From Rhodamnia argentea (Eukaryota; Streptophyta; Magnoliopsida; Myrtales; Myrtaceae), in NCBI RefSeq assembly GCF_020921035.1, contig NC_063150.1:19296501-19360500 (forward strand): a stretch of DNA of 64,000 nucleotides, read 5' to 3'. How positions within the stretch are numbered: the first letter of the stretch is position 1; the number at the start of each line of letters is the position of its first letter. Shown here in pieces: positions 12,601 to 23,682 of the stretch. The position numbers and the translations under genes were made by a program. Below the pieces are notes generated by a model, which was not told where the DNA came from, made no database searches, and worked only from the letters and a program-made list of their open reading frames with translations.

Positions 12601-13339
12601 TGTACTTTTCTTGTCTCCTAATTTTCTTGTTGCCTTTGTTTTGGATTGATTTAGAACTTCTATGCTGTCACCGTAAATTATCTAAGCGGCAGAAAAGTGG
12701 TGATACATGTTCCATCTCTAATTGGTCATCGTAGTACTAAATAAGCTAATCTGTCTGATGATGAGTGCATCCTTTTCAACTGCATACAGCCTGATGTAAA
12801 CTTGGCGTGAACAGATCACCAGATTCCTCCCTTCAATCTCTTTGCTTTTAAATATTCTTCCCTGCCTTTGAGTTCGAGTATGTACTCAAGTTCTGTCCAC
12901 ATATGATGCATAGTCACCTTTATGCCAATGAAGCAGAAAGTAGAGTAGGGGAAATCGGGAAGGAAGCCATTGACATTAACAAGAGTCAAACGAAAGCAAT
13001 AGTGGAGGTTGTAGAATCATTGTTCTCTGCTTGATAAAATCAGATCTCTGAATGCTGGAACTCTCAACCATTGGCAAAGAACAGATGATAAAGAACGTGT
13101 ATGCTGTATAAATAATCTCATCTGAACAATCTTTGTGGTTTTTCGCCAGTTGAGTGCACTCCCTATTTGTTTTTTTTTTTTTTTTTTCCTGCTTCACCTT
13201 TCTCCAGATGTTACTTGACTTTCATTGCTTTTTCCCTGAATTTGATGCTTTGTGATAAGCATTGCCTTGTTTGTCCTGCAGTGATGCGAGCGACAGTGAT
13301 GATGACGATAATGATGCTTGCATATGCACCATAATGTAG
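9694..13339 (+). CDS. Small acidic plant protein with C-terminal CaaX box, two exons
   Basis: Exon 1 is 9694-9932 and exon 2 is 13282-13339, joined over a 3349-bp intron with GT (9933) and AG (13281) borders; the product is 98 residues. Exon 1 holds a charged N-terminus and the block RRKVSWNDTNGNNLTEVLEF. Exon 2 adds an acidic run (SDASDSDDDDND) and ends ACICTIM. This block plus acidic tail plus Cys-rich end is a conserved plant family of unknown function. The ending C-T-I-M fits a CaaX prenylation box, with another Cys two residues earlier that could be acylated, so membrane attachment is likely (inference). The start is the first true ATG; the in-frame TTG at 9682 was not used. The splice is required to reach the conserved tail, since the unspliced frame stops at 9955. 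Confidence 0.8.
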
Positions 13340-13408
13340 AAGTGATATGACTCTTGCGCATCACGATGTAGCAGATTGGCCCATGTCGACACCATCACTT
13401 ATTGGAAA

Positions 13409-13484
13409 GTCAGTGGGATTTGCTTGAGGATGGTTGTTTGGTTCAGGTCAGTGGGATTTGCTTGAGGATGGTTGTTTGGTTCAG
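13409..13484 (+). repeat. Perfect 38-bp tandem duplication in the 3' UTR
   Basis: The unit at 13409-13446 (begins GTCAGTGGGATTTGC, ends TGTTTGGTTCAG) is repeated exactly at 13447-13484. It lies 70 bp past the stop of the CaaX-protein gene, most likely in its 3' UTR. Confidence 0.95.
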
Positions 13485-16400
13485 GAATGGCACGCAATGA
13501 AAATTGCCTCCACTAAGACTGTTCTCTGCGATATCATGAGTCTTTTGGTGGCTACGGCTACGAACAAAGGAGGAGTATTGCTTTGTCTCGAATGAGGAAA
13601 GAAGTTGTTGGGTTCATCTTGATAGTCTAAGATGCAATACTATGTATAAAATACATTACGCGTGAATTCATACCGTATTTACCCGAGTACGAGTCTAATT
13701 GATGGTGGGATTATCACCCCAGGATTCTCAATGGTAAGAAAGACGCCGATACTAAGTTTACGACCATGTCGCTATCCGTTATTTTTGGCTTAATACACAC
13801 ACTTATATCTCTCCCTCTGCTTTGTGTTTTGTGTGATTCATCAAAGTAATTGTGCGGGGAGAACAATAAGTCGTGCATCTTCTGGTCATGTTAGTTCTTT
13901 TTTCTGTGTCTTTTTCTTTTTTGGGTCATGAGGTCATTTGAGTTCAGCAGGCAGGAAATGGTGATTCTGCAAAGAAACGAGAGTGACTAAGTAGAGATCT
14001 GTCTTGAGCCCATGTGAGATTTACTAATGAATATCACTAGGAAGTAAAACGTTACTAACCCCATTAATTTTAATGGTTTTCTGTATTACGATTTAGTAAG
14101 CATATTAAAACTCGTTTAACAACCATCTGTAAACATCACCAAACTCTCAGAACCATGTTGGATAAGACCGCTTCTGATTTCCACACTGCGGAAAATTAGA
14201 TACGAATTTGCACATGTCAAGCTTTGTATGTGGAAAGAACCTTATTCGGAGTAATAAATGTTAAGTGCGTGGGCCCCAAGAGTTGAATTAAGCATAAAAA
14301 GTAAGTGTCAAGTGTCACGGCCCAACAAATTCTCTGTGCAAGGATGGGCCACGATATGCCCGACAGGCCAGGTCGTGAAATAGGGGCGATGCCCATGAAT
14401 GACCTGATCCAGCCAAGCATGGCCCAAGGTTGCTGGGGGCATGGCCAGGTGCGACCTTTGAACTGTTCATGTAATGATTAGACCCTCTAATGATGCCCTA
14501 CGAGGAAAGTAAGGTGAAGAGTCTCACAAAGGGCGATTCGTATGTGACCAAATATGGCGGACCAACCATGCACGACAAGGCACATAGGACAAGGGAAAAA
14601 TGACAAAGGTTCAAGAAACAAGGGGTCTCCATTCTTGTGTGTATATTGGGGTCTGCCCTCATTTTTAATCTGTTCATGGGCAATACAATTCTCTCTCTCT
14701 CTCTCCATATGACACTTGAGTGAGTGCATGTATGCGTCAGCTAACTTGGGAAGATTTTCCTAGGGCTGCACGGGCATAGGAACGCTAGATACAACCGACC
14801 AGTGACACAATCGTATGAGATACTAGTATTTGGTACAATGGTAAAACTTTTTGTACAAGATGATAGGTTGACGCATATTTTGTTATGCAAGAAGAAGCCA
14901 TTGCCATCACTGAAAACTTACTAGCTAATCATAGGTAATTTTTTCCCCTAATTTGAAGCTACTTATCACATAGAAAATATTAGTAGCTAACATAAGTGTA
15001 TAGTTCTTTGTAGCAAAAATGTGGAAATGTTACTTCTATTTTATGATAGAACCATATATCGGCATGTTTTTCTTTTTCTTTTTAACTAATTGTAAACACA
15101 CACACACACACAAAATGCATTACCCATTTCACATTCATGGGTAGGCAACCCACATAAGTAATGAACATGGTCTTCAAGATTACTTCAAGTGAGAGATGAC
15201 GTGATTTGAATAAATCATATTCAATGGTAACTTCTTATCGTTATGAATTCAATTTCTATGTCGTAAGTTATTAGTAATTTGTCAACTTCCGAAAGTCATG
15301 AGTAACTTTATAATCAACACATAAAGGTTATTAATTGTTAAACGTGGTTAGTACCTTTCCACGTAGAAAAGTGAGTTGCAATAATCTTTTTCATAAGCAA
15401 AAGCAAAGAGGGGCATGGCGCTAAGTGCCCGTTCGGGAAGTCACCGGAAGGGTCTTATATCTACTTCGGGAAGTTCAATTTAAGCCTTTGCTACTTTGCA
15501 TCACTTGCAAACCGAAAATCCAAAGTTGGCGAGCCCATCTTCGCATGCTAGCATTTAGGAAGACTCGTCACCCGAGGTATGCTATAGGGTGATATGGCAC
15601 GAGTCATGTGGAGGTTTGCTCACGACATGAATCGAATTTATGATATCGTGGAAGAAGACATGTAGCCCTGTAATTACTAGGCCAAGCACCTCGGTGGTAT
15701 AAAATAGAATAGTAAGTTTCCACATTTTTTTAATAGCTTTCTTCTATAGCAAAAGCAAGAAGTACTCAGTATTGTGTCGATGTTTATCAATTTTTCAAGG
15801 TTAAATGTCATTTCAAATTTTCAAGTTTTCTTGAAAATTACTTCTTTATATTGAAACTTATTTTAAAGTAGGGACAGCGAGTTCCCAGTTAATTTCTGTT
15901 TGTCCGATCGTATGGATCTCCTTCTTTTTTCTTTTTAATCCTAAAATGAACGGCCCAGATGGCCCAACTACACAAATCCGTGCTGGTTGAAGCATATAGC
16001 GCCTCTTGAAACAGATACCTTTATTTGAACAATATCAAGCAATTGTATTATCCAAAGAGATACCAGCCAAAGTCATTGTTCTTCTTTGTTTCTGGCTAAC
16101 ATTCGAGTCTTGTGGATTCTTCGAGCACCGGAGTAATCTCAAATTTGTATTTGCCGAAGCCTTTTCTCCCGAGCACCTCGGGAACAACTGAAGCACGCGC
16201 TTCTTGGTTGGTCTAAAGAGAGTTTTTCGAGTTTGGTAAGTTAGAATAGATCTTGAGCGAGGAATGATCAGTAATCACTTCTCAACTCGATACTATTTTT
16301 GAGATGCTTGACGTGGAACAATGGCAATGATTCCGAAGCACCACAACCGTCCTTTCACTCCAACAACAGATACTAGGAGACTAAACATGGATCTCAAATG

Positions 16401-16747
16401 TGTGTGATTTTGCAGAAATTTCGTCGCCCGAATTGAGTTCTACATTTATTTTGGTTCTGTTCAGATATGAACAGATGAACTGTGATGCTGAGAATATTGG
16501 TGTCATAATGAAATTCGTAGTCAACCCTCTTGGCAGTTCTTCAAGTCAATCAAACAATACATGATCATCACCAAAAAAGAAAAAAAGAACAACCAGAAGT
16601 AGTCAAGCACCCCCAAATAGAGGGGAAATAGTCAAATTCTCTCTCACAAACAAGCAGAGACCAGAAACAATCGTTGCCTTGTAAGAGGCAAAGAATATAA
16701 TTCAAAACACACAAAATATTGGATAACAGCATGTATGTGACTCAAGG
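13485..16747. other. Intergenic DNA, possible short LTR-like fragment and microsatellites
   Basis: No gene recognised. 14313-14807 begins TGTCACGGCCC and ends CAGTGACA, like a short LTR (about 495 bp), but I found no matching target duplication, so this is weak. A CT run lies at about 14691-14704 and a CA run at about 15097-15112. The segment from about 16480 is probably 3' UTR of the minus-strand gene at 16948. Confidence 0.4.
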
Positions 16748-16947
16748 TTATTGTCTTTATCCAGGATGATGGGTGAAAATCCTGATCACAATGTTGTAAA
16801 ATTGCAGTGCCATGGGCATTGCTTTATTACAGCAGACCGGGGTTTCATCAGCTGTTTCCTTATCATTCCTGCGATTCCCAAGAAGTTCAACTCGATCCCA
16901 TCTGTTGGTGACTGAAATCAGCTCAATGAAACATGCTTTTGCTCCAA

Positions 16948-18195
16948 TCAAACTGTCCTGAATAAGATGGTGCTGCTCTTACTGACAGGCGCATTCTCGG
17001 ATGGAACAGTGTCGGGCGAGACCAACCAGTTCGAAAGGCTCGTGTTCACTGAGTGAAAAGGTTTAGAAGCAACTGAATTAGATCCCAAAGAGGAAGCTGG
17101 GGGACTAAAGCTAGCATTCAGTGAAAATGGCGTGCTGAATTTTTTCTCCAATTCTAGGTTCTCCTTTTGCTGGTGCTTAACCGGTGTGGCATTCCCCTTG
17201 ATTCTCTTCCACTGCATAAGATTTTCGACCGGGTTTAGCACAGAGTCGACATATTGAGTCCTACATCGAGCATTTTCACTTGTGTTCAGAGTTTTCGTTT
17301 CTAGGACACTCATGGAATGATGGGATATGAGGTTTTCAGTTTTGTCCAAATCTGACCGCCACAGAGAAACTTGCTCCTTCATACTCGAAGACACCGAAGA
17401 AGTGATTTGCAGGGGAACTTGCTTCTGACTCATTCTAGAATCCTGCATGTTGCCATAAAAATCGATATTGTCATCACTGCCTATATCATCATCCTCATCT
17501 TCGAGTTCGAAATCGCTGTCATCGTAGAGCAATTCCTCTTCCTCATCAGAGCTGTCTCTGCAGTTCTGATACCTATAGTTCTCCGAATAGACAGCACCTG
17601 TTGAAGCAGTCGAACCACCCTTGTTAGGTAGTGTTGGGGATGGATCTAACCGGGGCGTTTCGTCCTCGGGTCTTCTCTTATCTTCCTCTTTATCACTCTC
17701 CGAGAAATAAGCATCCGCAATCGGGATCGGCTCATAGGTCTGGACATTCAAGTTGAACCGGACTTTCTTTCGGGTCTTCGCACTAGACTGTTTCTTGCTA
17801 TATAAAAGCAAAAAGCATTGCAAAATCATCAAGTAATTGCCCCAGTGAATCAATAATTTAAGTAACTTTCCTTAAGGGAGAATCAACTAACCTCAAGGAA
17901 GAAGTTGATGTGCTAGAGTCCTGGGCGATTTCTAGATCTAGTTGGGACGAGTTATCCAGAGGCTCATATTTTCCCCGGCCAACCTGCAAAAAGCCACAAA
18001 AACACAAGCACTTGGTGAGCGTCCTGTGGAGAGAGCCAAGAACATCGACCAAGAAACAGGGGAAGATAAAAAAAATCGAAGCTTTGGAACAAAGGAAAAA
18101 AAAAGGGTCTTATGTACATGATCTTCAGAATGGATTGGCTTTCTTCTCCGCCTTCGCTTCTTGGAGAGCCCGAAACACGCTAGAAAGCACCCCAT
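16948..18195 (-). CDS. Plant-specific MGCF-type acidic protein, probably N-myristoylated/palmitoylated
   Basis: Three exons: 18118-18195, 17892-17983 and 16948-17797, giving 339 residues; all junctions are GT-AG and in phase. It begins MGCFLACFGLSKK followed by an Arg/Lys run: Gly2 fits N-myristoylation and Cys3/Cys7 fit palmitoylation, so membrane anchoring is inferred. Family hallmarks are visible: KYEPLDNSS in exon 2, then KKVRFNLNVQTYEPIP, NYRYQNCRDSSDEEEEL, a long Asp/Glu run, RTQYVDSVLNPVENLMQWK and LSNWLVSP. The function of this Ser/Asp/Glu-rich family is not known. It ends FRTV soon after LSNWLV, where relatives I remember continue with a conserved tail; another frame just downstream (16757-16951) has faint resemblance to that tail, so a frameshift is possible. 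Parts of exons 2-3 recur at 26.2 and 44.1 kb. Confidence 0.8.
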
Positions 18196-18306
18196 CAACG
18201 GTGGAGGTTTTGCAGAAGCTCAGTCTCACTGGGGGGCGAGCGTCTTCAAGTCTTGAAGATCTTCATGGAAGAGGAGTTTGCCTCAAATGAAGAAAGCCCA
18301 TGAAGG

Positions 18307-18310
<4 letters not shown>

Positions 18311-18338
<28 letters not shown>
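18311..18338. repeat. GA/CT microsatellite in a 5' leader
   Basis: Uninterrupted GA dinucleotides, read as CT on the transcribed minus strand, about 115 bp upstream of the MGCF-type gene's ATG. CT runs are common in plant 5' UTRs. Confidence 0.9.
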
Positions 18339-18342
<4 letters not shown>

Positions 18343-19607
18343 GTGCGTTCTGGTGGGTGGGTGTTAATGGGCATCTTGATTTGAGGGAAGAGAGAGAGGG
18401 GGGGTGTTCAAATCTGGGGCTGTGGCTCCATAGTGTTTGAAAAAAGGGAACGTTGGAGTCTCATAATGAAGGAGAAGAGGTGGTGGGCGCTCGTGCTTTT
18501 ATTTAATGAAAGAGAGAAATCAAGATGGAGACAAATCCAGCTTTGTCTGACAGCTTTGCTTGCTGGTTTACATCCTCTCTCTTTTCGCTCATGAAACTTC
18601 TTCTCCCTCCAAAAATAATAAATAATTTCCTAGAAAATTCCTTAATTATAGATACATTGTCTTTTGAATTTATGTGCAACTAGACAATATAAGAAACGCG
18701 AAAAGAAGATTCACATTTGATAGACGTGGCGTTCCATAGGGTTCCGGGTCGGAGGACCACGTTCGGACATTAACTGTGGGACGGTCAACGGGCTTTTTTT
18801 TATGCATCATAACACACTTTTAACTTTTTTGGTAGCATTGTGGATAAGTAATTCTCTCAATAATTATGAGAAATAAAATAAGTGCACTAAAAATTTTAAA
18901 ATTTATGACGAAAGTGCGATTAAGTACTAAAACTTTCAAATAGTATAATCAAGTCCCAAAATATGTTCAATTTATCCAATCAAATCCTTTCATTAACACC
19001 GTCAATTTAACTAATAAAAAATGTTGACATAGCCTTTTTTTTTTTTTGCTATTTTCTCTCTCTTGTACGGGTCATTTTGTATTATTTTAGTCTCCACATC
19101 TTATTTAAATTAGATTAAAAAAACTGAAAAAACAGGCTAACATTTTCTTACGGTTCCTTGCACAATTGCCAATATTTTTACACCTTCTTCGGTGCTGTTT
19201 TCTTTGTCGCGTAAGGAATAGATATAGGTGCCGCGCTTCTCAACAGCAAAGGATGATTTTCCATTCTGGATCAATAACAGCAATCAATGATTAACACAGG
19301 AGTTAGATGTAGTACAATCACGACAAAACTGTCATAATCAATCCTTAAATCTAAAATGTTCTGCATAACTGCAAAGTCTGGGCATTACCAAAATTATGCA
19401 CAACTGGATACCCAACCATGCGCTGGTGAACACATGATCAGCGAAAACTCACCAAGATGCAAGGTAAAATTTAACAGATGCAGAGGCCGATACTTGCCCG
19501 TTGGCGCCGGCCAATCGCTGCCGAAACTCTTTGGACTATGCCATTTGATTAGTCCATCCAAATTGACTTTCCATAAAGAGCTCCATCATGAGCCCAGTAT
19601 TGCCACC
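18339..19607. other. Promoter of the MGCF-type gene and exon-like scraps of unknown origin
   Basis: 18339-19130 is AT-rich flank, including a dispersed-repeat-like stretch at 18880-19060. On the minus strand, 19143-19267 gives a stop-free peptide beginning NGKSSFAVEKRGTYIY with a good acceptor (GATCCAG) before it, and 19455-19575 gives one containing GLIKWHSPKSFGSDWP with a possible GTGAG donor after it. They may be decayed exons of a gene I do not recognise, or UTR of the PPR transcript. Confidence 0.3.
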
Positions 19608-20942
19608 CTAATCTGTGCCACTCTTTGCCCTTGAAATCACATCATGAAGAGAAACAGGCGGTGTCAAACCTGACTTCACCATGGCATTCAGCAAATCCTC
19701 TGCCTCTTCGCACTTGCAATCCTTGCAAAGAACCTCAATGGTTCGACTGTAGCTGCCGAAGTTGGGAACCATTCCTTTCTCGCCCATTTCCGTAAGCAAA
19801 CTCAGGGCCCTATACGAGCTGCCCTCTTTGCAGTATCCGTGGATCATCATGTTGTATATCACGTCGTTAGGCTCTACGTGTCCATCACGCATCGACTTGA
19901 ACAACTTCGATGCTTCCTTCATATTACCTTTCGTGCAGAACCCGTGTACTAAAACACCGTATGTGTGCGCATCAGGAACGAATCCTGCCTTCTGCATGGA
20001 TGAATAGACGTCCGATGCTTTCTGCATGTCGTCTGACCGTGTGAAGGCATCTATCAGGATAGTATAGGTCACTTTCGAAGGAGAGATGCCTCTTTCCTCC
20101 ATCTCCTTCACCAAATCAGTCACTGCAGGCAAATTCTTGGCTCTAGCAAATCCCGCGAGTAAAGTGTTGTATGTAACCAAGGATGGGGAGTGACCATTTG
20201 ACTTCAATTGATCAAATAAGCTGAAAGCTTTGTCCAACTTTCCACAGATACAGAATCCATGTATAAGGGTGTTATATGTAATCACGTCCGGATTAATCCC
20301 GCTCCTTTTCATCAAGTCCACCAACCTCTCGGCTTCGCAAACTCTCGAGTCGCGACACAGTCCCCTAATGAGAATGTTGAATGTGACAACACCATATGCA
20401 ATCCCTCGCTCGCGCATTTCATCGAACACTTCAAAGGCTCCGTTCACATCACCTCCCTTACAAAGCACGTTCATCATGAGGTTGCAAGTTTGTACGGTCG
20501 GAACAACCCCACTGAGCTTCATCTTCCGGTACAACTCGAAACCATCTCCCTTCATGCCTTTCCTCAAATACCCATCAAGCAACACTCTGTAGGTGTTGCG
20601 CTTGGCAACTAAACCCAACCTGCTCATCTCAGAGAACAATCCTCCAGCCCTTTCTACGTCGCCGCGTTTGCAGCAGCCATCGATCAAAGCCGTGAACACG
20701 TAGGCCACCGGGGACCAATTCATCTCCTTCAACCGAGCGAAAACCTCGAAACCTCGGTCCAAGCGACCCGCTTCGCAACAGCCCTTCACCATGATCCCGA
20801 GACTCCGCTCGTCGATGATTCCAACTTTGCCCCCGGAATCACTGAACAGACGCCACGCCTCGTCCAACGAGCCCGACCGAAGGAGAGAGCTCAGCAGATT
20901 GTTGAAGGCGCTCGGACCGGGGACGAGGCCATTTCTCGCCAT
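19608..20942 (-). CDS. ABO8: P-class pentatricopeptide repeat protein, likely orthologue of Arabidopsis At4g11690 (ABO8)
   Basis: Intronless frame, 444 residues from the first in-frame ATG (20942); the frame itself stays open upstream to about 21166. It is almost wholly 35-residue P-type repeats, for example VTYNTLIHGFCICGKLDKAF, NDVIYNMMIHGYCKEGSSYR and VTYTILIDAFTRSDDMQKA, without E or DYW domains. The whole array and the ending VISRAKSGTD align by memory with At4g11690/ABO8, a mitochondrial factor for splicing of a nad4 intron; that function is inferred by homology. The residues upstream of the chosen ATG (VTRRLLALITSPKATRTSSD) look like a mitochondrial presequence but lack an ATG in frame; the conserved ATG at 21109 runs into a stop after 12 codons. 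The gene may be N-terminally damaged (see findings). Its 5' end recurs in fragments at 27.0 and 44.9 kb. Confidence 0.8.
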   Translation of the reverse strand: MARNGLVPGPSAFNNLLSSLLRSGSLDEAWRLFSDSGGKVGIIDERSLGIMVKGCCEAGRLDRGFEVFARLKEMNWSPVAYVFTALIDGCCKRGDVERAGGLFSEMSRLGLVAKRNTYRVLLDGYLRKGMKGDGFELYRKMKLSGVVPTVQTCNLMMNVLCKGGDVNGAFEVFDEMRERGIAYGVVTFNILIRGLCRDSRVCEAERLVDLMKRSGINPDVITYNTLIHGFCICGKLDKAFSLFDQLKSNGHSPSLVTYNTLLAGFARAKNLPAVTDLVKEMEERGISPSKVTYTILIDAFTRSDDMQKASDVYSSMQKAGFVPDAHTYGVLVHGFCTKGNMKEASKLFKSMRDGHVEPNDVIYNMMIHGYCKEGSSYRALSLLTEMGEKGMVPNFGSYSRTIEVLCKDCKCEEAEDLLNAMVKSGLTPPVSLHDVISRAKSGTD

Positions 20943-21769
20943 CTGGGTCGAAAACTTGTGAGATCGCTCTGTCGATGGAGATTGCAGAAGGGCAAGAAGG
21001 TTTGACTCGCGAAGAACAGCGTTCACCGGGATTGAATCGGACGAAGTTCTTGTCGCCTTGGGAGATGTGATCAAGGCGAGAAGGCGTCGAGTGACGGGGT
21101 TTCCACCATTTTTGGAGCGACGGTGACAGCTTTGGCGGGTTACTTGTCTCTCTGTCTTTCCCCTCTATTTATGTTGGCAAGTGCAACTGTCAACTGTCAT
21201 TCAAGTCCAAGTTCTATGGAATATAAAATTTGCGATCTTTCGTTAATCCCGTGACAAACTACATGATCTACGCAAAGTTAAACTAGTTACCAAACCCACG
21301 TTAAGAATGTGCCTATCAGATTGAGGGAAATTACTGCCGCGGGATACAATCGCGTCTCGTTCATCTGATGCAGACATCGAATGAGCGATTGAAACTGTCT
21401 AAAGTAACCTCTCGCTCTCAACTCACATCCAAACTGTCGAAAGCGGGTTACAGAACTGCATGTTTTTGCACCTTCGAATGCAGATGATTTGCTGCTAGTT
21501 GCCGGAGAAGAATTTTGGCCGATTCCTTGTCTGAATCAATAACTGCGACACTTTGAATATCGTTCTGGACAGCAAAAGGAGAATTGTTCTCTCGCAACAA
21601 GAATAATTCGCAGGTTTGAATATGGTGGTCACGACCAAAGAACGTTGAATCACTGAAAGAAGCAACAAAATTTTTCCAGGAACCAATGGCTGAATGACCC
21701 TGAGGGAATCTCTTATGAGCTGGCTTAAATTGGTTGTGCTTACTGCTTTTTCCCTTTGCAAGGAAATGA
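20943..21769 (-). promoter_or_regulatory. PPR 5' region joined to CFAS-A 3' flank
   Basis: 20943-21166 is the open but ATG-less front of the PPR frame. 21170-21480 is the likely PPR promoter, with a conserved segment around GGCAAGTGCAACTGTCAACTG shared with 27105-27130 and 45446-45464. 21480-21769 is the CFAS-A 3' flank, matching 27236-27548 downstream of CFAS-B (shared AAGAATTTTGGCCGATTCC). Confidence 0.55.
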
Positions 21770-22761
21770 TCAACTTGACGGCGGGAAACTCACATACGGA
21801 TTGGCGAAAGCAGCATCATTACCTGGACGTGAGAACACAATCTGCATTTCGAAGTCCATCCAAAATTACACTTTGTAGAAGAAGCACCAAAAGGAAAAGT
21901 GCGTTGTTATCAGCTCGTGCGTTATTTTCAACTTGACGAGAGTGAATGCTAACTTCTCCCATGACGAGGAAAGAAAGTAGTACTACCTAAAACAAGGAAT
22001 TACCAGATAATTTCCAAGCATGTGCGACTTAAAACCAGCTGCACAATAGTCGAAGTTGTACTACTATGACCTTTTAAACTTTTCATTGAATCCCAGATCT
22101 AATCTTTCCCCACAAAAGGAGAGATGTGTCATGACCGATGACAAAACCAGGGGAAATTGGAGCAAAGTGATCGCAGCTTCATGTCGCTTGTCACCTCTGT
22201 TTTTCCATTAAGTTCTTCCTCCAACATCAAAGTGTCTGGTAGTAATGGATTCCTATGTTGTCCAAATACTCCATGCTGTAGTGGATGATCTTTTGGTGCA
22301 TACATGAACTGAAGACGAACGAAGAAACTTATGTACTTAATGATACACAATTGTACCAAAGTTGGGACGCGGTGGCCATAGCTGATGTTATCCTGCTTAA
22401 GGAAGGCAGGCAGCCGCCGGGAAAGATATATTCTTTCATGAAGTCTGAACTCCGCCTGTATTCGTCGTACCGCTCATCGGGTATGGATATGAACTAGTGG
22501 AATTTAACACACCAGCGAAAAAAAATAAGCACGTCTTTAACTTTTGTAACAATAATTCGAGCCTCAAAACCGTTCTGTCTCACACCTGTAGAACAAGAAG
22601 TCCATCTTTGGCTAGCACCGATTCGCAACAGCTGAACAACTCCTCCATTTGTTCATGGCCAACTGCTTCTATCATCTCACTGTGGATTCTTTCCATTAGG
22701 ACAGTCCTTTAAGTCTCTTTATGGTAACCATATTAACACAACACAAAATGGCGAGAAACTC

Positions 22762-23208
22762 ACATGATCCTATCATATTTGTAGGTACTTGGAAATTGGC
22801 AATAATCGCAAAGAAGGAAATTGATGCTGTCCTGCATCGAAAGAAATACATTATCTCTTGCACAGAATGAAGTAAGTTTTCAAGTTCAAAATGCCGGTAG
22901 ATTGGGTACCTGTAGCCCTGCTTCTTTCACTCTCAATTCGGCATACTTCAGCTTCTCTTTTGACAAAGTAATGCCCGTGTATTTGCATCCGGTTTGCCTG
23001 ACAACTTCAATGGCCAAGCTTCCCAAACCGCAGCTGATTTCTAGAACTACGCACGTCTTTTCAATTCTTGCCTACATTTGGATAAGGCAAAGCATTAGTC
23101 ACAAACCTGTTGAACGTCAACCCATCAAGCAGCCCATCAAGTAAAACTTACTTTTCTCATCAAAAGAGAGATTTTTCTCATCTGTGCTGCCTTTAGGTCT
23201 TCACCTGC
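22762..23208 (-). repeat. Inverted-repeat arm 1 in CFAS-A (exons 17-19, native orientation)
   Basis: Carries, in gene orientation, CFAS exon 17 (EDLKAAQMRKISLL), intron, exon 18 and exon 19 (to KYDRI). It is the reverse complement of 23683-24137 at roughly 90% identity by eye, introns included. The inner edge is at GGTCTTCACCTGC (23208). Confidence 0.9.
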
Positions 23209-23682
23209 TGATATTAACAGCTGGTATTGCTTCGGCTAAGTACTACTTCAAGCATGTTTCAACGCAGAACACTTTAACTCAAGCTCGTAGGAACATTTCC
23301 CAGCATTATGATCTGGTAGATACTTTATTCCTCATCCTTTTTCCTAGAATTTTCTCAAGAGAACAGAACAAACCAGAGTACTCTGTCAGTTTCTCAACAT
23401 TGATGTACATCAAAAGCAAGAATGTGCTTGTACACATGGTATGCTGTAAAGATGATTTCCATTTCATCATGTTTGCAGATTGACGAACTTTTTTCGCTGT
23501 TCTTGGATGAGACTATGACATACTCCTGTGCAGTAGTCAAGGTCAGCAGTCACAACCCTGTTTTGAAGTTTTGCTGCTGAATATGTGCGTTAGAAATGAG
23601 AACAAACACAAATCATATATTAATGAAGTCTAGTGGCTCAAAATAACGACGCATTGTTGTCCTGTCGAAAATTTGAAAGATG

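Noticed and set aside
14313..14807. Short solo LTR or TRIM
   Set aside because: TGTCACGG...GTGACA ends are suggestive, but no flanking duplication was found, so not listed as a mobile element.
18061..18290. Plus-strand 126-codon frame at 17910-18290
   Set aside because: Antisense to exons 1-2 and intron 1 of the MGCF-type gene.
20230..20612. Plus-strand frames inside the PPR gene
   Set aside because: Antisense shadows of a repeat-containing gene with no family resemblance.
23184..23483. Plus-strand 99-codon frame as an independent gene
   Set aside because: It is CFAS exon 15 plus intron in the inverted spacer of CFAS-A.
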